NCBI RefSeq assembly: GCF_030232585.1
Contig: NZ_JASPJX010000002.1
Coordinates: 124,001-188,000, forward strand
Reading direction: 5' to 3'
Source of the DNA: Corynebacterium sp. MSK008
GTDB taxonomy: Bacteria > Actinomycetota > Actinomycetes > Mycobacteriales > Mycobacteriaceae
DNA: 64,000 nucleotides
In this document: positions 10,158 through 19,123 of the stretch, piece after piece
How positions within the stretch are numbered: the stretch's first letter is position 1
Layout: every line of letters begins with the position of its first letter
Notes under the pieces: generated by a model
Database searches by the model: none
What the model was told of the DNA's origin: nothing
What the model saw: only the letters and a program-made list of their open reading frames with translations
Translations under genes and position numbers: made by a program

Positions 10158-11462
10158 TCACTGGTCGTTGAAGGACCAGTTGCACTCCTCCATGGTCCGC
10201 ATGGTGTCGTTGCGCTGCGGCAGGGAGTAGTTCGTGGACACGAAGCGCGTCCCGTCGCGGTAGACGAAGTGGATGTCTGATCGCTCCTTCAACGTCTGCA
10301 GATACCCCTCCGTAACCAGGGAGTGGCAGGCGGAGCACAGCGGCAAGAGGTTCTCCAAGTCGGTTAGGCCCCCGGTGGCCCAGTCCTCGATGTGGTGGAT
10401 CTCGATGAATCGCGTGTGCGTGCACCCCGGTGCCGCGCACTGCCCTCCCCACATCGCCAGCAGCGCGTTGACTTGTCCGTTCGTTGCCAGGCGCTGTTTG
10501 CGTCCGGTGTTGAGGATGAGGCCGTCGGAGTTGACCGTCGATAGGCGTATGTCCGCATTTGCTAGCAAGCTTGCAATGGCTTTCGACGGCGCACCCACGT
10601 TGTTGGGCATATACCCGCGACCGTCCGATGTGGCCAGAATGTTCACGTGCGCCCCCGGCGTGGTCAGCGTGTTTCGCGGCGTCGTGCGCGCCATGTGGAC
10701 GATGCCCATGAGCGCCCGCAGCAGCATCCGACCGATCGGCAGCCCGTAGCCGGAGACTGTCTTCCGCGCGGGGCGGTTCTCCTCCACCTCCTCGGCTCGC
10801 TCGAGGGCGATGTTGATTTCGCCGTTGACCTCAGGGTCCAGGTCCTCGAGCACCTCGCCGAGGTTGCAGTACGCGATCTCGCCGATCTTCAACGCTGCGA
10901 TGAACCCGGCGCCGTCCGCTGCATTCATATTGCCGTGGAACGCGATATCGCCGTTGTCGCGCTTGTGCAGGCTCAGGTAGTACTGCGGGCTGTCCTCGCC
11001 CTCCCCGTCCTGCGGCTTCTTCCCCGCCAGCGCGCATTCGAGCTCGTGATAACCCATCCCGAGGGCGAGATCTACCAGTTCACGCTCGTTCTCGGGCGTC
11101 ATGTACTTCAGCAGCAGCCGCACCACCGAGTAGCTTAGCGCACCCTCGGTGAAGTGTTTGTGCAGGTAAAGGAAGGGCCGTAGACGGTGCGCGACGCTGA
11201 CGTACTCGTGCGCGGTTGAGGATGACACGCCCAGGCGGCGCATGAGGAAGTGCGCGGTGGTCGATGAGCCACATTCGATAGCAAGTGCGAGTTCATCGAA
11301 CGTTTGAATTGCGGACAACAGCTCCGCTTTGCTCTGCGTCATTGCGCGGTGCGTGTCTTCGATTTGCTGGCTTAATGCGACGGCGATGGGGTTGGGTTCT
11401 GTGGCAACTGCGGCGGTCATTTCGGGCCCCCTTGAGGCGAATGCGAGTTCGATTGCGGACAT
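10158..11462 (-). CDS. DUF222 / HNH endonuclease-signature protein (13E12 repeat family)
   Basis: About 434 aa from ATG 11462, which has GGGAG 11 nt upstream. An ATG at 11483 is possible, but its AAAGGA abuts the start codon. The N-terminal two thirds are DUF222-like. The C-terminus has a complete HNH zinc-site motif, CAAPGCTHTRFIEIHHIEDW followed by LLPLCSACH, so a nuclease fold is intact. Such genes are multicopy in mycobacteria and corynebacteria and their role is uncertain. The gene converges on the small exported protein only 3 bp away. Confidence 0.88.
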   Translation of the reverse strand: MSAIELAFASRGPEMTAAVATEPNPIAVALSQQIEDTHRAMTQSKAELLSAIQTFDELALAIECGSSTTAHFLMRRLGVSSSTAHEYVSVAHRLRPFLYLHKHFTEGALSYSVVRLLLKYMTPENERELVDLALGMGYHELECALAGKKPQDGEGEDSPQYYLSLHKRDNGDIAFHGNMNAADGAGFIAALKIGEIAYCNLGEVLEDLDPEVNGEINIALERAEEVEENRPARKTVSGYGLPIGRMLLRALMGIVHMARTTPRNTLTTPGAHVNILATSDGRGYMPNNVGAPSKAIASLLANADIRLSTVNSDGLILNTGRKQRLATNGQVNALLAMWGGQCAAPGCTHTRFIEIHHIEDWATGGLTDLENLLPLCSACHSLVTEGYLQTLKERSDIHFVYRDGTRFVSTNYSLPQRNDTMRTMEECNWSFNDQ

Positions 11463-11530
11463 TATAAAACTCGCTCCCGACATTCCTTTGACCTGCGGAA
11501 ACGTGGTTTATACCGATTGCTATAACTTGT

Positions 11531-11574
11531 CCGCAACTCCGCATTGCGGAGAAGTGGGGACTCACCAACTATTG
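11531..11574. repeat. 44-bp intergenic repeat, copy 1
   Basis: First of three direct repeats that begin CCGCAACTCCGCATTGCGGA and end CACCAACTATTG. Each carries the dyad TCCGCATTGCGGA or a one-base variant. The 370 bp between the DUF222 gene and the next gene holds no convincing coding sequence apart from these repeats. Confidence 0.85.
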
Positions 11575-11624
11575 GCTATTGCTTATCGACGTCAGCTCCG
11601 CCCATGCCCGCCCCTCACCCCGCT

Positions 11625-11668
11625 CCGCAACTCCGCATTGCGGACAACTGGGTGACCACCAACTATTG
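11625..11668. repeat. 44-bp intergenic repeat, copy 2
   Basis: Differs from copy 1 at a few positions in the centre (CAACTGGGTGACC in place of GAAGTGGGGACT). The dyad is intact. Confidence 0.85.
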
Positions 11669-11793
11669 AGATGTGCCAACGAAAAGGAGGTGCGTGATAG
11701 GTGCCCCTTGCTGGGGATGTTGGCTGTTGTTACCCCACTTGCTCCCCGCTGTCGGGAGTGTCGGCTTACCCTCCGATGGGCAGACCTTGTCCC

Positions 11794-11837
11794 CCACAAC
11801 TCCACATTGCGGACAACTGGGTGCCCACCAACTATTG
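11794..11837. repeat. 44-bp intergenic repeat, copy 3
   Basis: Nearly identical to copy 2, with one change in the dyad (TCCACATTGCGGA). It overlaps the stop codon of the leftward gene that ends at 11832. Confidence 0.85.
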
Positions 11838-12443
11838 GCCTTTCAAACTGTTCTGTTCAGCCACCCGGAACCAGATGCGCCCTTCCTCCTGTTTTGGCGG
11901 AATGAGTCTGACGGGGACCGGATCGCGGAGCGGGAAGTCGTAGTAGTCCTCGTGGATCGCCTGGTTAATGTTGCGCGCCTCCACGGTGTCGCTGACGTTC
12001 AGGCTGTAGCGAATTTCGTGGAGTGCGCGCTTGTATACCTGCCGGCGAATCTTCGGCGCGAGATTCTTCTGTTCCACTGGCTTGTCGATGTAGCGGCGGG
12101 GTCCGCTGGGGGTCGGAACTTCGATGATGACTGAGTTGTGGCGCCAGTCGTAGGTATCTCTGCGGTCGGAGCCCTCACTGCGCCAGTTGGGGTTGTAGCG
12201 GATCCGGACGGCCACGGCCATGCCGTCGATGAGGTCGCGGCGGAACCAGATGAAGGCCTGGCCAGGCTTCAGGGCGAAGATGAGGGCGAACCCGGCCGCG
12301 ATCGGCAAAGCAAATGCAAGCATGAAGCCTCGAGGGCCGAAGATGCTCTCGAAGAGTCCGACGTACTTCTCCATGACAAACAGGATCGGCTGGCCAATGT
12401 ACCGCAGGAGCAACTCAATGATGGTGTCGAAGAATCCGTCCAT
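11832..12443 (-). CDS. Hypothetical membrane protein
   Basis: A 203-aa protein from ATG 12443 (MDGFFDTIIELLLRYIG). It has one or two hydrophobic segments at about residues 30-60 (MLAFALPIAAGFALIFAL) and a soluble, charged C-terminal domain of about 130 residues. No family is recognised. The open frame continues upstream of this ATG, but that part lies opposite the 12506-12808 gene and its terminator, so it is not used. The stop codon falls within a 44-bp repeat copy. Confidence 0.7.
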   Translation of the reverse strand: MDGFFDTIIELLLRYIGQPILFVMEKYVGLFESIFGPRGFMLAFALPIAAGFALIFALKPGQAFIWFRRDLIDGMAVAVRIRYNPNWRSEGSDRRDTYDWRHNSVIIEVPTPSGPRRYIDKPVEQKNLAPKIRRQVYKRALHEIRYSLNVSDTVEARNINQAIHEDYYDFPLRDPVPVRLIPPKQEEGRIWFRVAEQNSLKGQ

Positions 12444-12456
12444 GGGCCAAGAATAA

Positions 12457-12480
12457 ACGCCCGCCGGGTGGGGCGGGCGT
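12457..12480 (-). terminator. Terminator ending the trp-Rieske-symporter unit
   Basis: Perfect 9-bp arms ACGCCCGCC/GGCGGGCGT with a 6-nt loop, followed on the - strand by TTTATT. It lies 26 bp past the end of the 12506-12808 gene. Confidence 0.8.
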
Positions 12481-12505
12481 GGAAAGCCGGAGGGACGTCG
12501 ATAAG

Positions 12506-12808
12506 CTATTGCAACTTTGCTTGCGCCTCGGACCAAAGGCCCTCGAACTCCTCCTCGCTGAGGTGGGTGGCGGTGATGCCCTCCATGGAGTCGTAGGTGC
12601 GCGGGTGTGGGACGGTGCCCATGGGCTGGTTCGCCTGGCCGATGACGCGGCCGTCGACGTAGATGCCGGTGATGGTTTCGGCGGGATCGAGCTCGATCAT
12701 GCGGACCATGGTGCACTCGTGGGCGGAGATTTCCTCGAGTTCGGCGATGTTGAGCAGCTCGCCGCCGAGCTCGGGGACGTTGTAGTGGATGCGGACGAAA
12801 TGTTTCAC
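12506..12808 (-). CDS. Small DUF6881-like protein
   Basis: A 100-aa acidic protein. The N-terminal MKHFVRIHYNVPELG and C-terminal LSEEEFEGLWSEAQAKL resemble the DUF6881 family, whose function is unknown; this match is from memory and moderate. The start is a GTG lying inside a parS palindrome, with TAGGAG 6-7 nt upstream, so ParB binding and the translation start overlap. It is 9 bp after the symporter stop and is the last gene of the trp-led unit. Confidence 0.7.
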   Translation of the reverse strand: MKHFVRIHYNVPELGGELLNIAELEEISAHECTMVRMIELDPAETITGIYVDGRVIGQANQPMGTVPHPRTYDSMEGITATHLSEEEFEGLWSEAQAKLQ

Positions 12809-12816
12809 GTGAAACT
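12801..12816. promoter_or_regulatory. parS site 3 (ParB binding)
   Basis: TGTTTCACGTGAAACT. It contains the GTG start codon of the 12506-12808 gene. Confidence 0.9.
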
Positions 12817-12817
12817 C

Positions 12818-13759
12818 CTAGGAAGTTCGGGAGGCATACGCGGAGCAGATGACCAGTTGGCACATGTGGTAGATCATCAGCGGGATGATCAGGACGCCCA
12901 GCGAGGCGCCGCCGAAGATGACGGTGGCCATGGGCAGGCCGGTCGCGAGCGACTTCTGGGTGCCGCACATTTGGATGGCGACGCGGTCCTCACGTGGGAA
13001 GCGCAGCGCCTCCGAGAGGACGCGGGTGAGCCACAGCATAGCGACGACCAGCACGCACGAGAACACCGTGAGGAACACGATCTCCCACGCGGAGACGTTG
13101 GACCAGACGCCGGAAACGACGCCGCGGGAGAACGCGGAGTAGACCACCATCCAGATGGAGCCGCGGTCAACGATCTTGGTCGCCTTCGACTTGGCCAGCT
13201 CCCCCACCCGCGGGACGAAGTTGTGCGCGAGCTGGCCCAGGATGAACGGCAGGAGCAGTTGCAGGGCGATATCGCCGAACACCGAGGCGTCCACGGATAC
13301 CCCGTCGCCGGCGCCCATCAGCCACATCACAAGAACCGGCGTGGCCACAACGCCGACGAGCGAGGACACCGACGCCGCCACGACCGCGCCCGAGACGTTG
13401 CCGCGCGCCACCCCGGTGAGCGCCACCGAAGACTGGACGGTGGACGGCACCAGCGACATGAACAGCAGGCCCTGGTACAGGTCCTCGGACATGAACGCCA
13501 CCGTCGGGCGCGCGAGGAGGCCGATCACCGGATAGATCACAAACGTGAACGCCAGGATCAGCGCGTGAAGGCGCCAGTTGGTTAGGCCCTTCAGTGCCTC
13601 CTGGGTAGACAGGCGCGCGCCGTAGAGGAAGAACAGCAGCGCGATGCCCAGCTTCACCGCGACGGCGAACCCGTCCGCGAACGCGCCCTGGGCGGGCAGC
13701 ACGAACGCGAGTGCCGCCGCGACAACGATGCCGACGAGAAGCGGGTCGAGCTTCTTCAT
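12818..13759 (-). CDS. Bile acid:sodium symporter family (SBF-like) transporter
   Basis: A 313-aa integral membrane protein with about nine or ten hydrophobic segments. It starts MKKLDPLLVGIVVAAALAF and has LSTQEALKGLTNWRLH and the central PSTVQSSVALTGVARGN typical of the SBF-like branch. The substrate cannot be inferred. Its ATG immediately follows the TAG stop of the Rieske gene with no intervening base, so it belongs to the trp-led unit. Confidence 0.88.
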   Translation of the reverse strand: MKKLDPLLVGIVVAAALAFVLPAQGAFADGFAVAVKLGIALLFFLYGARLSTQEALKGLTNWRLHALILAFTFVIYPVIGLLARPTVAFMSEDLYQGLLFMSLVPSTVQSSVALTGVARGNVSGAVVAASVSSLVGVVATPVLVMWLMGAGDGVSVDASVFGDIALQLLLPFILGQLAHNFVPRVGELAKSKATKIVDRGSIWMVVYSAFSRGVVSGVWSNVSAWEIVFLTVFSCVLVVAMLWLTRVLSEALRFPREDRVAIQMCGTQKSLATGLPMATVIFGGASLGVLIIPLMIYHMCQLVICSAYASRTS

Positions 13760-14125
13760 CTACTCGGAAACGGAGACTTTGTCGCCGGCGTCGGTCACGG
13801 GGACCTCGCGCATGCCGGTCACGGCCGGGCCGGAGACGCGGGCGCCGTCGGCGATGCTGAACACCGAGCCGTGGGCGGTGCACTTGACGGTGTCGCCCTC
13901 AACCTTGGTGATCTTCTTCTGCTGGTGCGGGCACACGCTGGAGTACGCCACGTAGGTGCCGGCGGTGGGCTGGGCGATGATGAACTTGTCCAGGATCACC
14001 GCGGAGCCGACGGGCACGTCGGTCTTGGCAACTTCTTCGGGGGCCGCCTCTCCGCAGGCGGCGAGGAATGCACCGGCAAACGTGGTTGCGGTGCCGAGCA
14101 GGAACATGCGTCGTGAACAGGTCAT
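13760..14125 (-). CDS. Rieske [2Fe-2S] protein, exported lipoprotein-like
   Basis: A 121-aa protein. The N-terminus MTCSRRMFLLGTATTFAGAFLAACG combines an Arg-Arg export signal (possible Tat) with an LAAC lipobox, so it is probably membrane-anchored outside the cell. The two cluster motifs are present as CPHQ and CTAHGS, each with Cys and His ligands, so a [2Fe-2S] centre should form. It overlaps the end of trpA by 4 bp and abuts the symporter gene. The electron partner is unknown. Confidence 0.92.
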   Translation of the reverse strand: MTCSRRMFLLGTATTFAGAFLAACGEAAPEEVAKTDVPVGSAVILDKFIIAQPTAGTYVAYSSVCPHQQKKITKVEGDTVKCTAHGSVFSIADGARVSGPAVTGMREVPVTDAGDKVSVSE

Positions 14126-14937
14126 GATGCGATCGTAGCGCCCTTCATGGCCGCGACGTACTCGGTCAGCTCGGCTTTCAGCGCGTCCATGTCGGTCACG
14201 CGGTTGCCGTCGATGTGCTTGTCGATGATGTTGGTGATCGCCGAGCCGGTGATGGCGCCCGCGGCCCCCGCTGCGATCGCGTCGCGCACGTGCTCCGGCT
14301 TCGAGATGCCGAAGCCCAGCAGCACCGGTGCGCCGCCGAACTTCTGCACATTGTCCACGACCTCACGCAGGCCCTCCACCGTCGCCTCCTTGTCCGCACC
14401 GGTCACCCCGTCGCGCGAGATGGCGTAGATGTAGCCGCGGGAGTTCGCCGCCACCGCCTCGAGCGTGGCCTCCGAGGCCTTCGCCGGGGCGATGTAGATC
14501 GGGTCGATGCCGGCCGCGGTGGCGGCTGCGCTGAAGGGGGCGGACTCGCGCACGGGGACGTCGGGAAGCAAAATGCTGTCCGCACCCGCCTCCTTGAACT
14601 CGCCGTAGAACCGCTCGAGGCCGCGCGCGTGCGCGACGTTGCCGTACACCAGCATGCCAATCGGCAAGTCCGGGTAACGTTCGCGGATGGTGCGAATTTG
14701 GGCGAGCGCCTTATCGACGGTCGCTCCGCCCGCCAACGCCCTCACATGCGCACCCTGGATAGCGGGGCCGTCCGCGACGGGGTCGGAGAACGGCACGCCG
14801 AGCTCCACGGCGTCTGCGCCCGCGTCGACGACGGCGGAGACGATCTCCACCGCGTCCTGCGGGTTGGGGTCCGAGAGCATGATGAAGGGCACGAACGCGC
14901 CTTTGCCGGCAGCGAAGAGTTTCTCGTAGCGGCTCAT
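14122..14937 (-). CDS. trpA: Tryptophan synthase alpha subunit
   Basis: A 271-aa TIM-barrel enzyme that cleaves indole-3-glycerol phosphate to indole and glyceraldehyde-3-phosphate; indole is channelled to TrpB. It shows the family segments AVELGVPFSDPVADGPAIQ, with the catalytic acidic residues, and the phosphate-binding GFGISKPEHV. It abuts trpB directly (TAA then ATG). Confidence 0.97.
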   Translation of the reverse strand: MSRYEKLFAAGKGAFVPFIMLSDPNPQDAVEIVSAVVDAGADAVELGVPFSDPVADGPAIQGAHVRALAGGATVDKALAQIRTIRERYPDLPIGMLVYGNVAHARGLERFYGEFKEAGADSILLPDVPVRESAPFSAAATAAGIDPIYIAPAKASEATLEAVAANSRGYIYAISRDGVTGADKEATVEGLREVVDNVQKFGGAPVLLGFGISKPEHVRDAIAAGAAGAITGSAITNIIDKHIDGNRVTDMDALKAELTEYVAAMKGATIAS

Positions 14938-16134
14938 TTACTTTTCCTCTCTATCTGCGAGCGAAGCTCGCACGTGGGCGATGTCTTTGTCGCCGCGGCC
15001 GGACAGGGCGACCAGGATGTGCAGGGGCTCTTTGTCGGATGGGTGCTCGGCGGCGCGCTTCAGTGCATAGCCGAGGGCGTGGGAGGACTCGAGTGCGGGG
15101 ATGATGCCCTCGTGGCGGGATAGGGCCTGGAAGGCGTCGAGGGCCTCGTCGTCGGTGACGGGGACGTACTTCGCGCGGCCGGACTTGGCCAGGTGGGCGT
15201 GCTCCGGGCCCACACCCGGGTAGTCCAGGCCGGCGGAGATGGAGTAGGACTCCTCAACCTGGCCGTCGCCGTCGCACATCAGGTACGAGTACGTGCCGTG
15301 AAGCAGGCCGGTCGTGCCCTGGGCGATGGCGGCACCGTGGGCGCCGAGGCCGAAGCCCTCTCCCCCGGGCTCGGCGCCGATGAGCTCGACGCCTTCGTCG
15401 TCGATGAAGTCCGCGAAGGTGCCGATCGCGTTGGATCCGCCGCCGACGCAGGCGACCACTACGTCCGGCAACCGGTCGGTGCGCTCGAGGATCTGGGCGC
15501 GGGCTTCGGTGGAGATCACGCGGTGGAATTCCTTGACGATCTTCGGGAACGGGTGCGGCCCGGCCGCCGTGCCGAGGAGGTAGTGGGACTCGTGGAAGGT
15601 GGCGGTCCAGTCACGCAGCGCCTCGTTCACCGCGTCCTTCAGGGTGCCCGCGCCGGACTCCACACCGACGACCTCCGCGCCCATCAGACGCATGCGGTAC
15701 ACGTTCGGTGCTTGGCGCTCCATATCTGTCTTGCCCATGTAGATCACGCACTCCAGGCCGAGCAGCGCACAGGCGAGTGCGGTGGCGGTGCCGTGCTGGC
15801 CGGCGCCGGTCTCCGCGATGATGCGGGTCTTGCCCATCTGCTTGGCCAGCAGCGCCTGGCCGATCACCTGGTTGGTCTTGTGCGCGCCACCGTGGACGAG
15901 GTCCTCGCGCTTGAGGAAGATGCGCGCGTTGCCCTCAAGCGGCAGGTTGCGGCACTCGGTGAGTGGGGTGGGTCGGCCGAGGTAGTCGCGGAGCAGTCCG
16001 CGGTACTCGGCCATGAACGCGTCGTCGTTGAACGCGTCGACGAAGGCTTGCTCGAGCTGGTCGAGCGCCGGGATCAGCGATTCGGGGACGAACTGTCCGC
16101 CGAACTCGCCATAGTACGCAGGGAGCAGGGTCAT
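14938..16134 (-). CDS. trpB: Tryptophan synthase beta subunit
   Basis: A 398-aa PLP enzyme joining indole and serine to give tryptophan. It has the [13 protein letters not shown]-terminus, the PLP lysine in [19 protein letters not shown], and the phosphate-binding GGGSNAIG. It starts 11 bp after the trpC stop. Confidence 0.97.
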   Translation of the reverse strand: MTLLPAYYGEFGGQFVPESLIPALDQLEQAFVDAFNDDAFMAEYRGLLRDYLGRPTPLTECRNLPLEGNARIFLKREDLVHGGAHKTNQVIGQALLAKQMGKTRIIAETGAGQHGTATALACALLGLECVIYMGKTDMERQAPNVYRMRLMGAEVVGVESGAGTLKDAVNEALRDWTATFHESHYLLGTAAGPHPFPKIVKEFHRVISTEARAQILERTDRLPDVVVACVGGGSNAIGTFADFIDDEGVELIGAEPGGEGFGLGAHGAAIAQGTTGLLHGTYSYLMCDGDGQVEESYSISAGLDYPGVGPEHAHLAKSGRAKYVPVTDDEALDAFQALSRHEGIIPALESSHALGYALKRAAEHPSDKEPLHILVALSGRGDKDIAHVRASLADREEK

Positions 16135-16145
16135 TGTGTCAGTCC

Positions 16146-17507
16146 TTAATTGTGGAAGTCGCGGATGGTGGCGAAGCCTTGCGCCAAGGCGGCGGCATCC
16201 TTGTGTCCGCGGGGGTCTTCGAAGCCGGAGTTGAGGTCGAGGCCGGCGCAGCCGGTGCGCAGGGCGTCGGTGAGGTTGTCGGGCGTCAGTCCGCCGGCGA
16301 GCAGCGCGTCGGTGGTGGGGATGCGGGACCAGTCGAACCGCTCCCCCGTCCCGCCGGCACCCGAATCGAGCACTAGCTTATCGACGAGCTCCGCCACCCC
16401 CGCCGCATCATTAGGCCCAGTCATGTCGACGGCGCGCCACACCTCGACATCGACCTCGCCGCGGACGTGCTCGATTAACGCGCGCTCCGCCTCGAGCGAG
16501 CCCTGGTACGGGGCGTGGACCTGCACGGCGGTGATGCCGGGCTGGACCAGCTCGCCGTAGCCTTCGGTGCGGCGCGACACCGCCACGTAGTCCAGGCCCG
16601 GCTCCGCCGCGATGATCTTTGCGGCCATTTCACGTGAAACATTGCGCGGGGAGGCCTCTTCGAAGATCAGCCCGCCGTACACCGCGCCGGCCGCCTTCGC
16701 CGCCTGGGCCGCGGATGCCAAGCGCAGGCCGCAGACCTTGTTCGGACCGTAGACCAGTTCGCGGCAGGCGCGGTCGACGTCCGGCTGGGAGGTCAGCTGC
16801 GAGCCGACGAGGAAACCGTCGGAGTGCCCGCCGAGCCGGCGGACGGTCGCGGCGTCGCGGATGCCGGACTCGGCCACCACCACTGCCCCGTCCGGCGCGA
16901 GCGCGGCCAGGCGCGCGGAGCGGTCCAGGTCGATGGAAAGGTCGTGGAGGTTGCGGTGGTTCACGCCGAAGATCTTTGCGCCCAACCGGGCGGCCCTCGC
17001 GGCCTCGTCTTCGTCGATGACCTCGGTGAGCACGTCCATGCGCAGCGACTCGGCAACCGAGGCGAGGTGCGCGTACTCCTCGTCGGACAGCACCGACAGC
17101 ATCAGCAGCACCGCGTCGGCGCCGAAGTAGCGGGCCGCGTAGATCTGCACCTCGTCGATGATGAAGTCCTTGCACAGCACCGGAAGGTGCGTGGTGGCGG
17201 CGACGGTGGCGAGGTGGTCGTAGTCCCCGCCGAAGTAGTCGGGCTCGCACAGCACGGAGATCGCGGAGGCGTAGCGCGAGTACACGCTCGCGATCTCCCC
17301 CGGCTTGTAGTCCTCGCGGATGGTGCCGAGCGAGGGTGAGGCGGACTTGCACTCCATGATGTAGGAGGCCCCGGGGGCGGCCAGGGCGTCGTAGAGGGAG
17401 CGCTCGGAATAACGTAACGTGTCGAAACTAACGTGACCCACTCGCTCGCGTATTGCGTCAATGTGACGTTTACGGTTCGCCACAATTTCGGTCAAAATCT
17501 TAGCCAC
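16146..17507 (-). CDS. trpC: Bifunctional indole-3-glycerol-phosphate synthase / phosphoribosylanthranilate isomerase
   Basis: A 453-aa fusion (often called trpCF). Residues 1-260 are the synthase ([11 protein letters not shown] and [12 protein letters not shown] contain catalytic Lys/Glu positions). Residues 265-453 are the isomerase (KVCGLR opening, LDLNSGFED near the end). The proposed start is a GTG at 17507 inside the last codons of trpD (8-bp overlap). An open frame extends 23 codons further upstream but lies within trpD. A parS site at 16627-16640 is read as NVSREM between the two domains. Confidence 0.95.
   Translation of the reverse strand: MAKILTEIVANRKRHIDAIRERVGHVSFDTLRYSERSLYDALAAPGASYIMECKSASPSLGTIREDYKPGEIASVYSRYASAISVLCEPDYFGGDYDHLATVAATTHLPVLCKDFIIDEVQIYAARYFGADAVLLMLSVLSDEEYAHLASVAESLRMDVLTEVIDEDEAARAARLGAKIFGVNHRNLHDLSIDLDRSARLAALAPDGAVVVAESGIRDAATVRRLGGHSDGFLVGSQLTSQPDVDRACRELVYGPNKVCGLRLASAAQAAKAAGAVYGGLIFEEASPRNVSREMAAKIIAAEPGLDYVAVSRRTEGYGELVQPGITAVQVHAPYQGSLEAERALIEHVRGEVDVEVWRAVDMTGPNDAAGVAELVDKLVLDSGAGGTGERFDWSRIPTTDALLAGGLTPDNLTDALRTGCAGLDLNSGFEDPRGHKDAAALAQGFATIRDFHN
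16627..16640. promoter_or_regulatory. parS site 4 (ParB binding)
   Basis: ATTTCACGTGAAAC, a perfect 12-bp core with one change at the outer position, inside trpC. Confidence 0.85.
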
Positions 17508-18519
17508 TGTAGTCCGCCTCCTCGTGGGTGCGCAGCCACTGGGCGACGGAGCCGTCGGCAAGCAATTGCTTCGCATGCGCGGTGCCCTCGGCGAGCGAGC
17601 CCGCCATGCCGTAGAGGTAGAACATCGCGCCGGCGTTCACGGCAACGGCGTCGCGGTGCGCGGCCGGCCCCTCCCCCGCGAACGTCGCGCGCATGGCGGC
17701 GGCGTTCTCCTCGCCGTCGCCCCCGCGGAGGTCCTCGAGCGTATGCTTATCGACGCCAAGCTCCGCCGGCGCCACCGTATAGTGCGAAATCTCGCCGTCG
17801 TTGAGCTCCCAGACGAGGGTGTCGCCGTGGACCGCAATCTCGTCGGTGCCGGCGCCGTGGACCACAAGCGCGCGGGATCGACCGAGGATTTTCATGGTCG
17901 CCGCAATAGTTGGTCCCAACCCAGGATTTGCGATACCCATAATTTGGAATTCTGGTCGTGCGGGACTCAATAATGGGCCCATCGTGTTAAAAAGCGTGCT
18001 CACACCGAGTTTCTTGCGCACCGGCTGCACGAAGGCGATAGCAGGATTGTACGCCGGGGCGAACAGGAAGGTGAAGTTCGAGGACTCGAACTGGCGCACC
18101 GCGCGGTCCGGGTCCAGGTCCAGCGGGATGTTGAGCGCCTCCAGCACGTCGGCCGAGCCGGACTTGGAGGAGACCGAGCGATTGCCGCACTTGATCATCT
18201 TCACCCCGCCGGCGGCCGCGACGAGGGAGGCGGCGGTGGTGATGTTGATGGTGTTCGCGCCGTCGCCGCCGGTGCCCGCGGTGTCCATGATCCCCTCCCC
18301 CGTCACCGGGAACGGGCGGCCCGCCGCGAGGAACGCCTTGGCCGCGCCCGCGATGTCGGCGAAGGTCTCGCCGCGGGTGCGGATGGTGGCAAGTAGCGCC
18401 GCGATGTGGACGTCGTCGTAGTCGCCGACGGTCAGCGGGGTGAACGCCTCAACCGCGTCGTCCAAGGTCGGGGCGGGGTTGTTGATGAAGCGGCGGAAGA
18501 TCTCTACGTGGTCAGCCAT
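17500..18519 (-). CDS. trpD: Anthranilate phosphoribosyltransferase
   Basis: A 339-aa enzyme transferring phosphoribosyl from PRPP to anthranilate. It has the PRPP-binding DTAGTGGDGANTINITT, the metal-site KCGNRSVSSKSGSADVLEAL, and the conserved GPLLSPARPE. It overlaps trpG by 8 bp at its start and trpC by 8 bp at its end. Confidence 0.96.
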   Translation of the reverse strand: MADHVEIFRRFINNPAPTLDDAVEAFTPLTVGDYDDVHIAALLATIRTRGETFADIAGAAKAFLAAGRPFPVTGEGIMDTAGTGGDGANTINITTAASLVAAAGGVKMIKCGNRSVSSKSGSADVLEALNIPLDLDPDRAVRQFESSNFTFLFAPAYNPAIAFVQPVRKKLGVSTLFNTMGPLLSPARPEFQIMGIANPGLGPTIAATMKILGRSRALVVHGAGTDEIAVHGDTLVWELNDGEISHYTVAPAELGVDKHTLEDLRGGDGEENAAAMRATFAGEGPAAHRDAVAVNAGAMFYLYGMAGSLAEGTAHAKQLLADGSVAQWLRTHEEADYSG

Positions 18520-19123
18520 TGCCGCGTCCTTTCTGCAGCAGGTGTTCCACGCAGCGCTCCAAAAGCTGGGGCCCTGCGGGGGTGAGGATGGATTCGGGGT
18601 GGAATTGGAAGCCGATGGAGTAGCCGTCCTCGGTCTCGGCGGCCATGATCACGTCACCGATCGCCGTGTCCGTCCAGGCCAGCGGTGTGATCCCTTCAGG
18701 CGCCTCGGTCGCGCCCAGGGAGTGGTAGCGGGCAACAGGCACATCCAGGCCGGGTTGGCCGGGGGCGCCGCCGACCGTGAGGCCGTCGAAAAGCGAGTGC
18801 GGTTGAGTCAGCTGCATGGGCACCGAGGTGCCGTGCTCGGGGCCGCACGGTTGGACGCGGCCGCCGAAGTGCTCGATGAGCGCCTGGTAACCCAGGCAAA
18901 TGCCGAGGATGGGGATGCGGCCCTGGGCGCGCTCGATGACCTCCATCATGCAGCCGGCGTCCGCGGGGTAGCCGGGGCCGGGCGAGAGCACGATGAGCTC
19001 CGGGTCCGCGCCGAGCACCGTGTCGGCGGAGACGGTGTTGCGGTAGACCACGGTGTCGAAGCCGGCGAGCGCGTCGACGAGGTTGTAAACGAAAGAGTCC
19101 TGGTTATCCAGCAAAACGATCAC
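18512..19123 (-). CDS. trpG: Anthranilate synthase component II (glutamine amidotransferase)
   Basis: A 203-aa class I glutamine amidotransferase with the nucleophile region PILGICLGYQAL and the catalytic FQFHPES near the end. It supplies ammonia to TrpE. The start overlaps the trpE stop by 4 bp. Confidence 0.96.
   Translation of the reverse strand: MIVLLDNQDSFVYNLVDALAGFDTVVYRNTVSADTVLGADPELIVLSPGPGYPADAGCMMEVIERAQGRIPILGICLGYQALIEHFGGRVQPCGPEHGTSVPMQLTQPHSLFDGLTVGGAPGQPGLDVPVARYHSLGATEAPEGITPLAWTDTAIGDVIMAAETEDGYSIGFQFHPESILTPAGPQLLERCVEHLLQKGRGNG

Noticed and set aside
10158-11462. Homing endonuclease inside an intron or intein
   Set aside because: The HNH protein is a complete DUF222-family gene and does not interrupt another gene.
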